From NCBI GenBank assembly GCA_002104535.1, contig NBOG01000001.1, positions 1-62,848 of the forward strand: a stretch of 62,848 nucleotides of DNA, read 5' to 3'. The notes under the pieces were generated by a model that worked only from the letters and a program-made list of their open reading frames with translations, did not search any database and was not told the origin of the DNA. The DNA is from Cognaticolwellia sediminilitoris. Lineage in GTDB: Bacteria; Pseudomonadota; Gammaproteobacteria; Enterobacterales; Alteromonadaceae. Shown piece after piece: positions 19,164 to 29,582 of this stretch (within the stretch, counting starts at the first letter, position 1; every line of letters starts with the position of its first letter). Position numbers and translations under genes: made by a program.

Positions 19164-19431
19164 ATAAAGTGGCGACTATAGCATAAAAGTGAACAATGTT
19201 GTCTATAGTAAATAGCCACTTTTAAGCTCAATAATCACTCTACCTTTTAGGCTTTTCATTAACTGTAAAACAATAACACTCAATAATTGAATAGACTAAA
19301 ACTTATCGTTAGAGTTGAGACTGACTTAGCCTTAGGGTATTTTAAACCTTAACAGTAAGTACTAATTTAATGAATTTAGTATAATATGCGATTTAATGAA
19401 TGTGCGATTACACTTTAACAATTGAGGTATC

Positions 19432-20778
19432 ATGGACAACCCTTGGCTAGCAAGACGTTTAGAGCGAGTGGCGCAAAGACATCAAGATCACCGCAGCCCT
19501 TTTCAGCGAGACAGAGCTCGCATTTTACATTCTGCTGCGTTTCGACGTTTACAATCAAAAACGCAAGTCATGGGCAGCGGTCAAAGTGACTTTCATCGCA
19601 CTCGACTAACCCACTCCCTAGAAGCATCTCAAATTGGCAGCGGCATTATTGCGCAAATTCGCTGTAAGTACCCTGATAAAAGTAAAGCATTACTGCCAAC
19701 TGATGACAGTTTAATTGAGTCATTATGTTTAGCGCATGACATAGGACATCCACCTTTTGGCCATGGCGGCGAAGTCGCATTACATTATATGATGCGTGAT
19801 TTTGGTGGCTTTGAAGGCAATGGGCAAACGTTTCGAATTGTTGCTCATTTAGAGCCTTTTAGTGAACACTTTGGCATGAACTTAACCCGTAGAACTTTGC
19901 TTGGGTTAATCAAATATCCACAAACCTTAGATAAACTACAGCACAATATTGAGCCTGAATTACCTGCCAATTATCGTCAGCTAAAAGCCGACAACTGGCA
20001 CCCACCAAAAGGCTTGTATTTAGACGATATTGATATGATTAATTGGGTGCTTGACCCGCTATGTCCTGAAGATAAAGCGTTATTCCAACAAGTCGTGACT
20101 AAAGAAAAAAAGCACAGTAAAACCTTATTCAAATCATTAGATTGCTCAATTATGGAGTTAGCAGACGATATTGCCTACGGCATACATGATCTCGAGGACG
20201 CTATTGTAACCGGTGTAGTTAACCAACAAGACTTTCATCATCAGGTTATTGAAAGACTTCAAGAAATAGATGACGAATGGCTGCAAAGCTACAGTAAAAC
20301 ATTAACGGAAAAACTGTTTAGTCCAAAGCGCTATCAACAAAAAGAAGCGATTGGTGGCTTAGTAAATTACTTAATTACGGCTGTCGAATTAGTCGATATC
20401 AATGAGCGTAAAGCTTGTAACTTTCAAGAACCACTGTTACGTTTTAATGCTGTTCACCCTGCTATGCCGGCTAAAGCACTGCAGATATTCAAAGATTTTG
20501 TTTTTCACTATGTTATTAAGCAAACATCTATTCAGCAGTTAGAATACCGTGGTCAGCAAATCGTAATGGAGCTTTTTGAAGCTTTATCATCAGACCCTGA
20601 ACGCTTGCTACCTAAAGCCACCGCTCAGCGCTGGCAACTGGCAATTGAGCAAAACGTAAACCCACATAGAGTTATTGCCGACTATGTCGCTGGTATGACC
20701 GATGAATACGCGACTAGGCTTTATCAAACTTTATTTTTACCGATAGGACAAACAGGTTTTGGTAAGCATGATTACTAA
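19432..20778 (+). CDS. dgt: dGTP triphosphohydrolase-like HD-domain protein
   Basis: Hydrolyses dNTPs to the nucleoside and triphosphate, helping set nucleotide pools. 448 residues. The HD metal site is clear: HRTRLTHSLEAS (His near 64), LCLAHDIGHPPFGHGGE (His-Asp near 102) and MELADDIAYGIHDLEDA (Asp near 245). The N terminus has the family start NPWLARRLERVAQRHQDHRSPFQRDRARI in two pieces. It is closer to the shorter dGTPase-like type than to 505-residue E. coli Dgt, so substrate range and any anti-phage role are open. The start at 19432 follows TTGAGG. Confidence 0.9.
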   Translation: MDNPWLARRLERVAQRHQDHRSPFQRDRARILHSAAFRRLQSKTQVMGSGQSDFHRTRLTHSLEASQIGSGIIAQIRCKYPDKSKALLPTDDSLIESLCLAHDIGHPPFGHGGEVALHYMMRDFGGFEGNGQTFRIVAHLEPFSEHFGMNLTRRTLLGLIKYPQTLDKLQHNIEPELPANYRQLKADNWHPPKGLYLDDIDMINWVLDPLCPEDKALFQQVVTKEKKHSKTLFKSLDCSIMELADDIAYGIHDLEDAIVTGVVNQQDFHHQVIERLQEIDDEWLQSYSKTLTEKLFSPKRYQQKEAIGGLVNYLITAVELVDINERKACNFQEPLLRFNAVHPAMPAKALQIFKDFVFHYVIKQTSIQQLEYRGQQIVMELFEALSSDPERLLPKATAQRWQLAIEQNVNPHRVIADYVAGMTDEYATRLYQTLFLPIGQTGFGKHDY

Positions 20779-20970
20779 GCGAATAGCAGGTGAATTATCA
20801 AGAACAAAAAGGAAATAAATCCAAGTAAATCTGCGTTCGAGTATGACAAATGAAACGCTTGTGCATTATTGCACAAGCCTTTCACACCTATACCCTGTAC
20901 CTTTCAACAAATTAAACGCTTCAAGCTAAACTTTTATTGCACATAATGACTAAACCCAAGTGGGGGTTAC

Positions 20971-21351
20971 TTAACTGTTTTTTTGATAAATCGCACACAC
21001 TGCGCCGGCAGGGTCTTTAATTACCGCATATTTATCGCTGCCCATAGACTTCACTTCCGACACTAAAGATCCACCTTTTGCTTTTACTGCCACAATTGAT
21101 GCTTCAATATCAGTGACCAGAAAATAAGGTAGCCAAGCTGGTGGTAAATCTTTATTTACTCCCTGTGCATGACAAACTCCAGCAACAGCCTCGTTATTAA
21201 TAGGCTCAAGCATGGCGTAATCGTCATATTCACCCATAGCAATATTTTCAGTTTTCCAGCCAATTACATCTTCATAAAAAGATTTTACTTCAGTGGCATT
21301 GGTTACAGATAAATCCAACCATGCCATTGTGCCTATTTTAGAATCACTCAT
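20971..21351 (-). CDS. VOC-family protein (glyoxalase/bleomycin-resistance fold)
   Basis: 126 residues with the paired beta-alpha-beta units of the vicinal oxygen chelate fold. The first starts GTMAWLDLSVTNATEVKSFYEDVIGWK and the second WLPYFLVTDIEASIVAVKAKGG (both shortened in the fold to WxDLxV and YFLVxDI). The C-terminal glutamate expected in metal-binding members is not obvious near VIKDPAGAVCAIYQ. It begins one base after the stop of the kinase at 21353, so the two are one transcript. Substrate unknown. Confidence 0.85.
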   Translation of the reverse strand: MSDSKIGTMAWLDLSVTNATEVKSFYEDVIGWKTENIAMGEYDDYAMLEPINNEAVAGVCHAQGVNKDLPPAWLPYFLVTDIEASIVAVKAKGGSLVSEVKSMGSDKYAVIKDPAGAVCAIYQKNS

Positions 21352-21352
21352 A

Positions 21353-23185
21353 TTAACGCTCCGTTTGTTGTTTTGGGTTTCTCGGGTAAAACTTATCAGG
21401 TAAACAATTTATATGCTCAAAAAATCGCGTGTCTTTGTAAGGTAGCTTCATAAAACCAGAAATGCCAACGCCCGTGATTGTTGGTAGCAACTGCAAAATA
21501 TCTGCTAAGCATTGTTTAAATTCGGCTTCTTTATCATGATTAAGCAACATCAAGTAACTGTGAATTTTTAAGTGTCGTGGTAGAACTTCAAAAATAATAC
21601 AACCTGAATGATGAATTTGATTCAAGCGTGCTAATACCGCCATAATTTCATCCGGTAAATATAGATATTCATCCGGATCTTTACCGTCTTCAAAATAAGA
21701 ATGCAAACGGGTGATATCGTCCATAATAGCAACGTCACTTACATCATAACTTATCACTTGTTCAGGTATTGCTTGGAAAGGTTGCTCTTCATCATCACGC
21801 TCTACATGTAAGGTATTACGGGCATTGAATAAGCAACTTTTAAACACCCCTACTCTGAAAATACCTTGCGCAAGGCGGATCATATTATTCACCGCACTTT
21901 GAAATGAAAGCTTCAACTTTGGATCAAACAATGACAGGTTAGAGTCGATATAAACCCCGTCTTTTTCCCAACGAATCGCTAGGCCACCTACTACTGGAAA
22001 ATTAGCTAAACGACTAACTGCCGCTATAAAAGCTTTTTCAGTATCGCCCATTCCCATCAGAAAGTTTTTGAAATATTTCTCTAACTGAACATCATCGACA
22101 TCACTTAATTGTTCGAAGTCAGAAGTTTCTCGCAAAAAAGACTTTCGTGAGCCATAAACCACAGTATCCATATCTTTATGAAAATTTTTACACCACACTG
22201 GCACTAAAGGTTTTATATCGACAGGTAGTGGCGGGTCAGCCATAACAGTATTTTTTAAAAGTGATAGATTCTTGAAAAAATAATCACCGGCCTTATTACG
22301 AGTTTTTCGGTCTTTACTTAGCATGCCCGTTAATATCTGCGCCAATAATTTTGGTAAACCTAAAGATGCAGGTGTAATAACATCGCAGCCATAGCGGCAC
22401 GACTGCCCTGAAGCAAGCGCATATAATGTTGCAGCGAGTCCTTGCTCATCAAAACGAGGTGATGACATTTCACCGCTAATTTGTTCATGACCAATAAAAT
22501 AAACATCACCTAAACGAGCATTACTATTTTGTAAGTCACTGCTCATTAAATCCATGATGTTGTTAGCTGTCGTCTGCCCATTTACATCAAGCTGGGCATG
22601 CACTGCTGAACCCCAATCGACAAGATAAACCTTCTCTGTTTCAGGATCAAAAACCACATTTGACGGTTTTATATCACCATGTACATAAGGCTTTCCTTTT
22701 ACGTGCTGACGGGTATCACGCAAGTAATTAAGCAACTCAGCAAGCTGTATGGCAATTTTAACCACTAGTTCGCTTGGCAAAGGCCCTTTTTGAAATGATA
22801 GCTTCTCTAGATCTATGCCCGGCGCCCTTTGCATATGGACGATAGATTGACGTTTGATTTTATAGTAGCCAATAATTTTAGGGATACGTGAGTGTGATAA
22901 TTGTCGTTGAATGTCGGCTTCTTCAGCTAAACGGTCTTGTACATGCTGAGGCAAATTTATTCGAGAGAACTTAAATACTTGTGATTGTCCATGTTCGTCT
23001 TCACCACCAAAAACAAAACCATAAGCGCCCTTGCCAATTAACGAAATATTTTGATAGCCCAACAAAGTTAACTGCTGCTTACAAAGCTCAACCCATTGTT
23101 TTAATTTGGTTGCATCTTCATGATTTAATAAATAAATCGACTGTTCTTCAGCGATATAAAAATGTTGAAGCTTTTTCTCTGTCAC
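21353..23185 (-). CDS. Serine/threonine protein kinase, RD-minus
   Basis: 610 residues, cytosolic, no membrane helix. The kinase domain covers about 44-310: glycine loop GKGAYGFVFGG (51-61), VFKF with Lys72, catalytic HGDIKPSN with Asp171, Lys173 and Asn176, and metal-binding DWG with Asp190 in place of DFG. HGD instead of HRD means no activation-loop arginine switch, so it may be always active or regulated otherwise. The region from about 330 to 610 has no motif I recognise. Co-transcribed with the VOC gene. Eukaryotic-like kinases of this type are uncommon in this order, and the target is unknown. Confidence 0.87.
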   Translation of the reverse strand: MTEKKLQHFYIAEEQSIYLLNHEDATKLKQWVELCKQQLTLLGYQNISLIGKGAYGFVFGGEDEHGQSQVFKFSRINLPQHVQDRLAEEADIQRQLSHSRIPKIIGYYKIKRQSIVHMQRAPGIDLEKLSFQKGPLPSELVVKIAIQLAELLNYLRDTRQHVKGKPYVHGDIKPSNVVFDPETEKVYLVDWGSAVHAQLDVNGQTTANNIMDLMSSDLQNSNARLGDVYFIGHEQISGEMSSPRFDEQGLAATLYALASGQSCRYGCDVITPASLGLPKLLAQILTGMLSKDRKTRNKAGDYFFKNLSLLKNTVMADPPLPVDIKPLVPVWCKNFHKDMDTVVYGSRKSFLRETSDFEQLSDVDDVQLEKYFKNFLMGMGDTEKAFIAAVSRLANFPVVGGLAIRWEKDGVYIDSNLSLFDPKLKLSFQSAVNNMIRLAQGIFRVGVFKSCLFNARNTLHVERDDEEQPFQAIPEQVISYDVSDVAIMDDITRLHSYFEDGKDPDEYLYLPDEIMAVLARLNQIHHSGCIIFEVLPRHLKIHSYLMLLNHDKEAEFKQCLADILQLLPTITGVGISGFMKLPYKDTRFFEHINCLPDKFYPRNPKQQTER

Positions 23186-23397
23186 TTAATTTCCTTAACA
23201 GCTCAGGGCTAGACACCATCAAATTATCATTGATATTAAACCAAATTGATATGGTTAATTAGCCGGATAAATTATTTAAACAAACCAGTAAATTGAAGAA
23301 GTTCATTTATAAGTTTTAGCCCTTGATAACTTCACCTTTAAAAATCATTATGCGATAGTAAGAGTCATCTACTAAATAATAAAAGCTAAAGTATAAA

Positions 23398-24141
23398 ATG
23401 AATAACATTAAAATCTTAGTCACGCTCTTTGTCGGCATATTTATTGGTTATGTCATGGCAAACGTCATTAGTTTAGATGCAAATAGTCAAAATAATTTAA
23501 CTGCTGATATGTCTACTGAAGCGCCCAGAAAAATTGAACGCGTTTTGATAACCAAGAAAAACATTGAAAAAGACGTAGAGAAACCATCTGCCAAAGAAGT
23601 TTACATCATTGAAAAAGATGAAGATGAAGTGATCGAAATTTACAACACAGTTCAGGATACTAGCGACTCTAAATACCAACAACTGGAGACCGCCTATCAA
23701 TTAGCTAAAAATAAAATTGCATTATTGCAACTAAAACTGGAAGAGTTTGATGATAGCAATGTATCTACTAGCCAAATGGAAGCTTTAGTGGATGAGCCAT
23801 TTAAAGGTATTATAAACAGTTTTACCGGTGTTACACGGGATCAAATTTATAACTTCCATCAAGCGGAAGAAGATGCCGACTGGGGTTTCAACATGCAAAA
23901 TAATATCAGTGACTTCATTAATACGCATTATGAAGTAAATGATATAAATTTAGTTTCTGTTATTTGTAAACAACAGCAATGTGAAATTCAAGTTATACAA
24001 CACGCTGATGACGCTTGGAATAAAATCTCCCAAGACTTAATGGAGCAAGATTGGTGGTCGTTTACTTCCACACGTTCATCGGCTGGAAATACTTCTGATG
24101 CAAGTAATGACATGGCTATTTATACTTTTTTATCCATGTAG
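23398..24141 (+). CDS. Uncharacterised membrane-anchored periplasmic protein
   Basis: 247 residues; I do not recognise the family. One N-terminal hydrophobic helix at 5-23 (ILVTLFVGIFIGYVMANVI) is likely an uncleaved anchor. A charged low-complexity stretch (about 38-80) follows, then a probable helix at 85-112, and a C-terminal globular part with a close cysteine pair in VICKQQQCEIQV and several tryptophans. Alone between a divergent kinase and the bkd operon; the start ATG follows TAAAGTATAAA without a clear ribosome binding site. Confidence 0.7.
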   Translation: MNNIKILVTLFVGIFIGYVMANVISLDANSQNNLTADMSTEAPRKIERVLITKKNIEKDVEKPSAKEVYIIEKDEDEVIEIYNTVQDTSDSKYQQLETAYQLAKNKIALLQLKLEEFDDSNVSTSQMEALVDEPFKGIINSFTGVTRDQIYNFHQAEEDADWGFNMQNNISDFINTHYEVNDINLVSVICKQQQCEIQVIQHADDAWNKISQDLMEQDWWSFTSTRSSAGNTSDASNDMAIYTFLSM

Positions 24142-24225
24142 TTATCGTTTGATCTGGAGCTTATAAAAATGTAGGACTTAGGTTATGTCTAGAACTTATA
24201 ACCTGAGCATTCATCCTGAATATAA

Positions 24226-24251
24226 AAAAGGTCTACAAATGCAGACCTTTT
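24226..24251. terminator. Bidirectional terminator
   Basis: AAAAGGTCT and AGACCTTTT form a nine-pair stem around an eight-base loop, with A/T tracts on both sides. It lies between the converging 23398 gene and the bkd operon and can end both. Confidence 0.85.
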
Positions 24252-24277
24252 ATTATTTATTTTTACTTAAATAAAGC

Positions 24278-25855
24278 TTACGACATATGAACTAGCATGT
24301 TACTTGGCTCTTCAAGGAACGACTTCCACAAGTTACAAAAACGAGCAATGGTGCCCCCGTCAATTGTACGATGATCGCCAGACCAACTTACTTGCATAAT
24401 TGAACGAGCTTCTACTTCGCCTTTATCGTTAAAGCGTGGTAGTTTTTGTAATTTACCTAACGCTACGATTGCCGACTCAGGTTTATTGATAATAGGTGTT
24501 GCCACCGTACCGCCAATTGCGCCAATGTTTGAAATAGTGATAGTACCGCCTTTTAAGTCAGCAGCTGGCACTCGGCCAGAGCGTGCGTCATTAGTTAAAC
24601 GTGTAATATCTGCCGCTAAGTCTAAAATAGATTTAGTTTGTACTTGTTTAACATTCGGTACTAATAAACCTACTTTTGAGTCAACCGCCATGCCTATGTT
24701 GTGGTCGTCAAAATATGTCAACTCTGTGCAATCTTCATTTACTTGCGTGTTCACTAGCGGGAATTGCTTCAGCGCTAACGACATAGCTTTCATGAAAAAT
24801 GGCATCATGGTCAATTTAATATCTTGCTTGGCGTAAACTTCTTTAAGTTCACCACGCAATTTAATCAAATTAGTCATATCAATTTCTTCACAATAAGTAA
24901 AGTGAGGAATGGTCGATACTGAATTCACCATAGCTTTTGCCATCACAGCTTTTATGCCGCGAATTGGTTCAACACGAGTGCCACCAACAACCGCTTGAGT
25001 GGCAACTGGTGCACTAGCAGTGGTTTGTGGTGCTTCATTAAAGGCTAAAACGTCTTCTTTATAAACACGACCTTTTTTGCCACTACCCGGTACTTGATGA
25101 ATATTAACGTTTAATTCACGAGCGACGCGGCGAACAGCTGGGCTAGCAACGGCTTTCTCGTTAACGACTTTTGCAGTAACGTTAGTCGATGCCGCAACAG
25201 GACATGCCGCAGGTTTAACAGCTGCTTTCGGCGCTTCACTGACTGCAGTTTCTGTAGTTACAGAAGCTGCGGCAACTGCTTGGCCGCTCGCTGCAATTTC
25301 AATAGCAAATAACGGCTCATGCACTTTAGCAATCTCACCTTTTGCATAATAAAGCTTAACTACTTTACCTTTATGCATAGCTGGAATTTGTACCAAAGCT
25401 TTATCGGTCATTACATCTGCAATCGGCTGATCTTCTTCAATTAAATCGCCTTCAGCAACTAACCATTCAACCAATTCACACTCAACAATACCTTCACCTA
25501 TATCAGGCAAAATAAAGTCTTCTATTTGTGTACCATCAACATCTGCTTGAACAGGCGCAGCAACTACTGCCGTTTCAGCGATTACAGTTTCAGTAACGCT
25601 ACCACTTGTTGCTGTGCCTTCAGGTGTCATGGCAAATAAAGGTTGGTGAACTTTAGCAATTTCGCCTTTCGCGTAATAAAGCTTATCAACCACACCTGAA
25701 TGCATTGCAGGTATTTGAACCAAGGCTTTATCGGTCATTACGTCAGCCACGGGCTGATCTTCAACAATGACATCACCTTCTGCTACTAGCCATTCCACCA
25801 GTTCACATTCAACGATACCTTCACCAATATCTGGTAATATAAAATCAATGCTCAT
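24278..25855 (-). CDS. bkdB: Branched-chain 2-oxoacid dehydrogenase E2 (dihydrolipoyl acyltransferase)
   Basis: Transfers acyl groups from E1 to CoA in the branched-chain 2-oxoacid dehydrogenase complex. 525 residues. Two lipoyl domains at about 3-77 and 113-187, each with the lipoylated lysine in MTDKALVQIP (Lys43 and Lys152); the two domains are nearly identical, a sign of internal duplication. A subunit-binding domain at about 235-270 (PAVRRVARELNVN) is followed by the catalytic domain at about 295-525 with GDHRTIDGG (His495, Asp499). It starts 11 bases after the E1-beta gene. No E3 gene is adjacent, so a shared lipoamide dehydrogenase is expected. Confidence 0.93.
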   Translation of the reverse strand: MSIDFILPDIGEGIVECELVEWLVAEGDVIVEDQPVADVMTDKALVQIPAMHSGVVDKLYYAKGEIAKVHQPLFAMTPEGTATSGSVTETVIAETAVVAAPVQADVDGTQIEDFILPDIGEGIVECELVEWLVAEGDLIEEDQPIADVMTDKALVQIPAMHKGKVVKLYYAKGEIAKVHEPLFAIEIAASGQAVAAASVTTETAVSEAPKAAVKPAACPVAASTNVTAKVVNEKAVASPAVRRVARELNVNIHQVPGSGKKGRVYKEDVLAFNEAPQTTASAPVATQAVVGGTRVEPIRGIKAVMAKAMVNSVSTIPHFTYCEEIDMTNLIKLRGELKEVYAKQDIKLTMMPFFMKAMSLALKQFPLVNTQVNEDCTELTYFDDHNIGMAVDSKVGLLVPNVKQVQTKSILDLAADITRLTNDARSGRVPAADLKGGTITISNIGAIGGTVATPIINKPESAIVALGKLQKLPRFNDKGEVEARSIMQVSWSGDHRTIDGGTIARFCNLWKSFLEEPSNMLVHMS

Positions 25856-25866
25856 GCTTTAAAATC

Positions 25867-26844
25867 CTAGTAAGTCATACTGTTTTTAATTGCTTCATAG
25901 ATCTTTAAGTGATCTGCAGCGTATTCTTTTTCAAGGGCTAATGGATAAGGTGTATCCATGCCACATACTCGAGCAATTGGCGCTTCTAAATGTAAGAAAC
26001 ATTCTTGCTGAATAGTTGCCGCAATCTCACTGGCAAAACCTGCTGTTAATGGTGCTTCTTGAGAAACAACAAAACGACCCGTTTTAGTCACAGAGTTAGC
26101 CACTGTTTCTACATCCCAAGGTAAAATCGTACGTAAATCGATAATTTCACATGAAATGCCGTCTTTTGCCGCTAATTCAGCCGCTTTTTCAACGATTTCA
26201 ACTTGAGCGCCCCACGCTAATAACGTGATGTCAGAACCTTGTTGGACAACTTCGGCTTTACCTAAAGGTAATTGGTAATCTTCTTCAGGTACTTCGCCAA
26301 CCGATGCACGGTATAAACGTTTCGGTTCAAAAAATATCACCGGGTTATCGTCACGAATTGACGCCAGTAATAAACCTTTAGCTTGATACGGGTTACGTGG
26401 CACAACCACTTTTAATCCTGGTGTATGAGCAAAGTAAGCTTCTGGCGATTGGCTATGATATAAACCGCCGGCAATTCCGCCACCGTATGGTGTACGAATT
26501 GTTAGCTTACCAACATTAAACTCATTACCACTACGGTAACGAAATTTTGCAGACTCGTTCACTATTTGGTCAAACGCGGGAAAAATATAATCAGCAAACT
26601 GAATTTCAGCAATTGCTGTACTACCTTGCGCTGCCAAGCCATTAGCAAAACCGATAACACCTTGCTCTACTAGTGGAGTATTGAAACAACGGCTTTTACC
26701 GTATTTTTCTTGCAAACCACTTGTTGCACGGAAAACACCGCCAAAATGACCAACATCTTCACCAAAACAAACCGCACGTTCGTTTTCTGCCATTACAGTA
26801 TCAAGCGCGTTATTAATCGCTTGTAATAAATTCATTTGCGCCAT
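25867..26844 (-). CDS. bkdA2: Branched-chain 2-oxoacid dehydrogenase E1 beta
   Basis: Beta subunit of the thiamine-diphosphate decarboxylase E1. 325 residues, usual for the family. Seen: [16 protein letters not shown] at the start, [15 protein letters not shown] (cofactor-binding glutamate region), [22 protein letters not shown], and the C-terminal transketolase-like domain from about 195 with [15 protein letters not shown]. The ATG overlaps the stop of the E1-alpha gene by one base (TAATG), so translation is coupled. Confidence 0.94.
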   Translation of the reverse strand: MAQMNLLQAINNALDTVMAENERAVCFGEDVGHFGGVFRATSGLQEKYGKSRCFNTPLVEQGVIGFANGLAAQGSTAIAEIQFADYIFPAFDQIVNESAKFRYRSGNEFNVGKLTIRTPYGGGIAGGLYHSQSPEAYFAHTPGLKVVVPRNPYQAKGLLLASIRDDNPVIFFEPKRLYRASVGEVPEEDYQLPLGKAEVVQQGSDITLLAWGAQVEIVEKAAELAAKDGISCEIIDLRTILPWDVETVANSVTKTGRFVVSQEAPLTAGFASEIAATIQQECFLHLEAPIARVCGMDTPYPLALEKEYAADHLKIYEAIKNSMTY

Positions 26845-28028
26845 TACTTAATTCTCCCTGCAGTAAACGGATAAGCTTGGGGATATTTTTTAATATGTAC
26901 TTTTAGATCGTCAAACTGACTTTGTAACAATGGTGGTACTTGGTCATAAACGTCTGTAATTAAATCTTCAACCGGTGGTTTAGCAATTTTTTCTGCAACT
27001 TTAACGGCAGCTAACACTTCATCACGTAACTTTTCGAATAAAGCAGTTTCTTGTGCTTCGTCCCACCAACCTTGCGCTAACATCCAGTTTTTCATGCGAA
27101 GAATAGGATCATGTTCTTGCCATTTAGCTTCTTCTTCACGCGTTCTGTAACCAGACGGGTCATCAGATGTTGAGTGAGCACCTAAACGATATGACATCGC
27201 TTCAATTAAAACTGGCTTGCCTTCTTTAATCGCGTATTCACGGGCTAACTGCACTGCAGAAATAACCGCTAAAATGTCGTTACCATCGATACGAATTGTT
27301 TTCATACCGTAACCAACACCACGTGAAGCGATACCGTTACCTACGTATTGCTCTTCAGAAGGTGTTGAAATAGCATAACCATTGTTACGACAGAAGAAAA
27401 TAACCGGTGATTGATGCACTGCCGCCATGTTTAAACCGGCATGAAAGTCACCTTCAGAAGCTGCGCCTTCACCGAAATAACAAATGGTTACCGCGTCTAA
27501 ACCTTGCAGTTTTTGACCGTAAGCATATCCTGCCGCTTGAGGAATCTGCGTACCTAGCGGTGATGATATCGTCATATAGTTCAACTCATTACTACCGTAA
27601 TGGATTGGCATTTGACGACCTTTACCTAAATCTTTTTCATTACTGAACATTTGGTTCATAAAGTTTTCAAGGCTAAAGCCTCGAAACATTAATGCACCTT
27701 GCTCACGGTACTGCGCCATGATCATATCTTGATCTTTTAAGCCTGCAGCACCACCAACACTAGCGGCTTCTTCGCCAAGTGCTGCCATATAAAAACTGAT
27801 ACGACCTTGGCGCTGTGCAGCGACCATACGCTCATCTAAAACACGATGAAAAGCGAGTGTTTTATAGGTTTTAGTGGCAAGTTCTTGATCAATTTCTGGC
27901 ATGGCAGCATTTTCATAAATGCTACCATCTTGTTTCAATATCTTAAGGATTGGAATTTCAACTGAATGACCATCAATAAAAGCGGGTTCATGTACGACCG
28001 GGCTTTCGCTATATATGTCAGTGTTCAT
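26844..28028 (-). CDS. bkdA1: Branched-chain 2-oxoacid dehydrogenase E1 alpha
   Basis: Alpha subunit of E1, decarboxylating the 2-oxoacids of Val, Leu and Ile. 394 residues. The TPP motif runs from [15 protein letters not shown] to NNGYAIST (about 195-230). The phosphorylation-loop region has [15 protein letters not shown], typical of the branched-chain rather than the pyruvate type. First gene of bkdA1-bkdA2-bkdB. The products feed branched fatty-acid primers or catabolism; no regulator is adjacent. Confidence 0.94.
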   Translation of the reverse strand: MNTDIYSESPVVHEPAFIDGHSVEIPILKILKQDGSIYENAAMPEIDQELATKTYKTLAFHRVLDERMVAAQRQGRISFYMAALGEEAASVGGAAGLKDQDMIMAQYREQGALMFRGFSLENFMNQMFSNEKDLGKGRQMPIHYGSNELNYMTISSPLGTQIPQAAGYAYGQKLQGLDAVTICYFGEGAASEGDFHAGLNMAAVHQSPVIFFCRNNGYAISTPSEEQYVGNGIASRGVGYGMKTIRIDGNDILAVISAVQLAREYAIKEGKPVLIEAMSYRLGAHSTSDDPSGYRTREEEAKWQEHDPILRMKNWMLAQGWWDEAQETALFEKLRDEVLAAVKVAEKIAKPPVEDLITDVYDQVPPLLQSQFDDLKVHIKKYPQAYPFTAGRIK

Positions 28029-28377
28029 AGCCTTTTCTCTTTTTTATTAACCTTGGATGCAAGGTGACATTGTAAAATTACCTTGCGTTAACTAATGAAA
28101 GTATAGAAGTTTTCAGCGCAAGATGAATAATTATGTCGTTGTAATGAATTTTTGGTTGTAATAATCGCATGCACTTTACCTTTACGTAAACTGAAAAACA
28201 AGTTTAGCAAGAAATGTTAGCAGTGAAATTTACAGAACAGCGAGCATAATTCTTTACAGTTATACTCGCAATTCACAAGCCATTAACTTGGTCCGTTATA
28301 CCAGCAGTATTTTTACTTAGCTAATAAGCTGATCATAAGGCATAAAGTTACTTAAATAGCTGAAGTACAAGTTTTAC

Positions 28378-28485
28378 GTTCCAGATATAACCTAAGTACC
28401 TATTTACCTAAAGTTATGTCCCTTTAGGCACAGGTTATTTGTTCCAGACATAACCTAAGTGCCTAAGTCCCTTTAGGCAAGGGTT
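28378..28485. repeat. REP-like direct repeat pair with hairpins
   Basis: GTTCCAGATATAACCTAAGT (28378) recurs as GTTCCAGACATAACCTAAGT (28441), each followed by CCCTTTAGGCA. Both units fold: CCTAAAG with CTTTAGG (28407-28428) and GCCTAA with TTAGGC (28461-28478). The second unit runs into the 3' end of astE and supplies its stop codon. The rest of the 440-base gap up to bkdA1 (28029-28377) shows nothing else recognisable. Confidence 0.7.
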
Positions 28486-29582
28486 GTTGGTGTTACCGTT
28501 AATAATGCTCTTTGGCCAATAGCGACATTAGCATTTGGGAAAATAATAGCTTCACCATCTTGCTGTGTTTTAACTTCATTATTACCATCAATAGCCAATA
28601 CATGCCCTTTAGGGAAGTCGGTAAAATTTTCAACATCATCGGCAAAAGTTAATGAGAAGTTTTCATTTTGGCGATCAATGACTTGCGATATTTCATAAAG
28701 ATTAAAGTCTTCAGCTTGGTATGGTTTTAACGCAAGATCTTGCCCTGAAACCAGCTTAGTTAAGGTATCTCTAACTTGTACAAACTGGCTCATATCATTT
28801 TCACCGAACGGACGAACTTTTCCTAATTCAACTGTAAAGGCATCTGCGCCAAATTCATTTGATGAAAAGTAGCTAAACGTAGTGGTCGGTGAATGCGATA
28901 ATAAAATAGTGTTAACACCACAAGCATTTAAAAACTGTAATTGACTTTTCTTACGTGGCGCACCGTGTAAAAAAGGATAAACCGCAAACTTGTCACACTT
29001 TGAACCACGAATAGCGGTATGTAAATCATAATGACTACGTTGACGATCCTCGCTTGAATCTTTACTTAACTCACTACCCGCTTTAAAGAATTCTCGAACG
29101 GTATTTTCCAACAACAATGCACGGTGGCGTTCTTTATTGATTAATCCTGCGCCCTGACCTTGGTCTTGCGAATGCCCACCAGAGAATAAGCGATTCATAT
29201 TTTCTTCAACAAATCGCTCAGCGATGTTCATTGATGCTGGGTTGCCAAAAATAAATAACACACGCTCAGCAAGCATTAACTCTCCACGAATTAATTGCCC
29301 AATAATATCGCTACAAATTTCAATCGGTGCAGTCTCATTGCCATGTACTGCACTCGACAAAACAATATCATGATGGGTAACACGATTCTTCGGTTCAAAA
29401 GTAATTAGACCAGTTTCTATTACCGTAACTTTACTGACTGTTTTAGTATCTTGATGCGTCACTTCAAAAGTAAAACCACCATTAGGTAACGACCATTCAT
29501 TAGCACGAGTTATAGATAAAAAGTCACCACTTTGTTGTAAAGCAGTTGCTAAGGATGTAGTTGAATTAGATAAATCGGTCAC
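28473..29582 (-). CDS. astE: Succinylglutamate desuccinylase AstE
   Basis: Last enzyme of the arginine succinyltransferase pathway, releasing glutamate and succinate. 369 residues, zinc-dependent, M14-like fold. Zinc ligands are visible in SSAVHGNETAPIE (His and Glu near 80) and YDLHTAIRGS (His near 186), and the catalytic glutamate probably lies in AFTVELGKVRPFG near 255. The other ast genes are not in the window. The last codons and stop lie within a repeat unit (28441-28485), so the C terminus may differ from relatives by a few residues. Confidence 0.93.
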   Translation of the reverse strand: MTDLSNSTTSLATALQQSGDFLSITRANEWSLPNGGFTFEVTHQDTKTVSKVTVIETGLITFEPKNRVTHHDIVLSSAVHGNETAPIEICSDIIGQLIRGELMLAERVLFIFGNPASMNIAERFVEENMNRLFSGGHSQDQGQGAGLINKERHRALLLENTVREFFKAGSELSKDSSEDRQRSHYDLHTAIRGSKCDKFAVYPFLHGAPRKKSQLQFLNACGVNTILLSHSPTTTFSYFSSNEFGADAFTVELGKVRPFGENDMSQFVQVRDTLTKLVSGQDLALKPYQAEDFNLYEISQVIDRQNENFSLTFADDVENFTDFPKGHVLAIDGNNEVKTQQDGEAIIFPNANVAIGQRALLTVTPTTLA

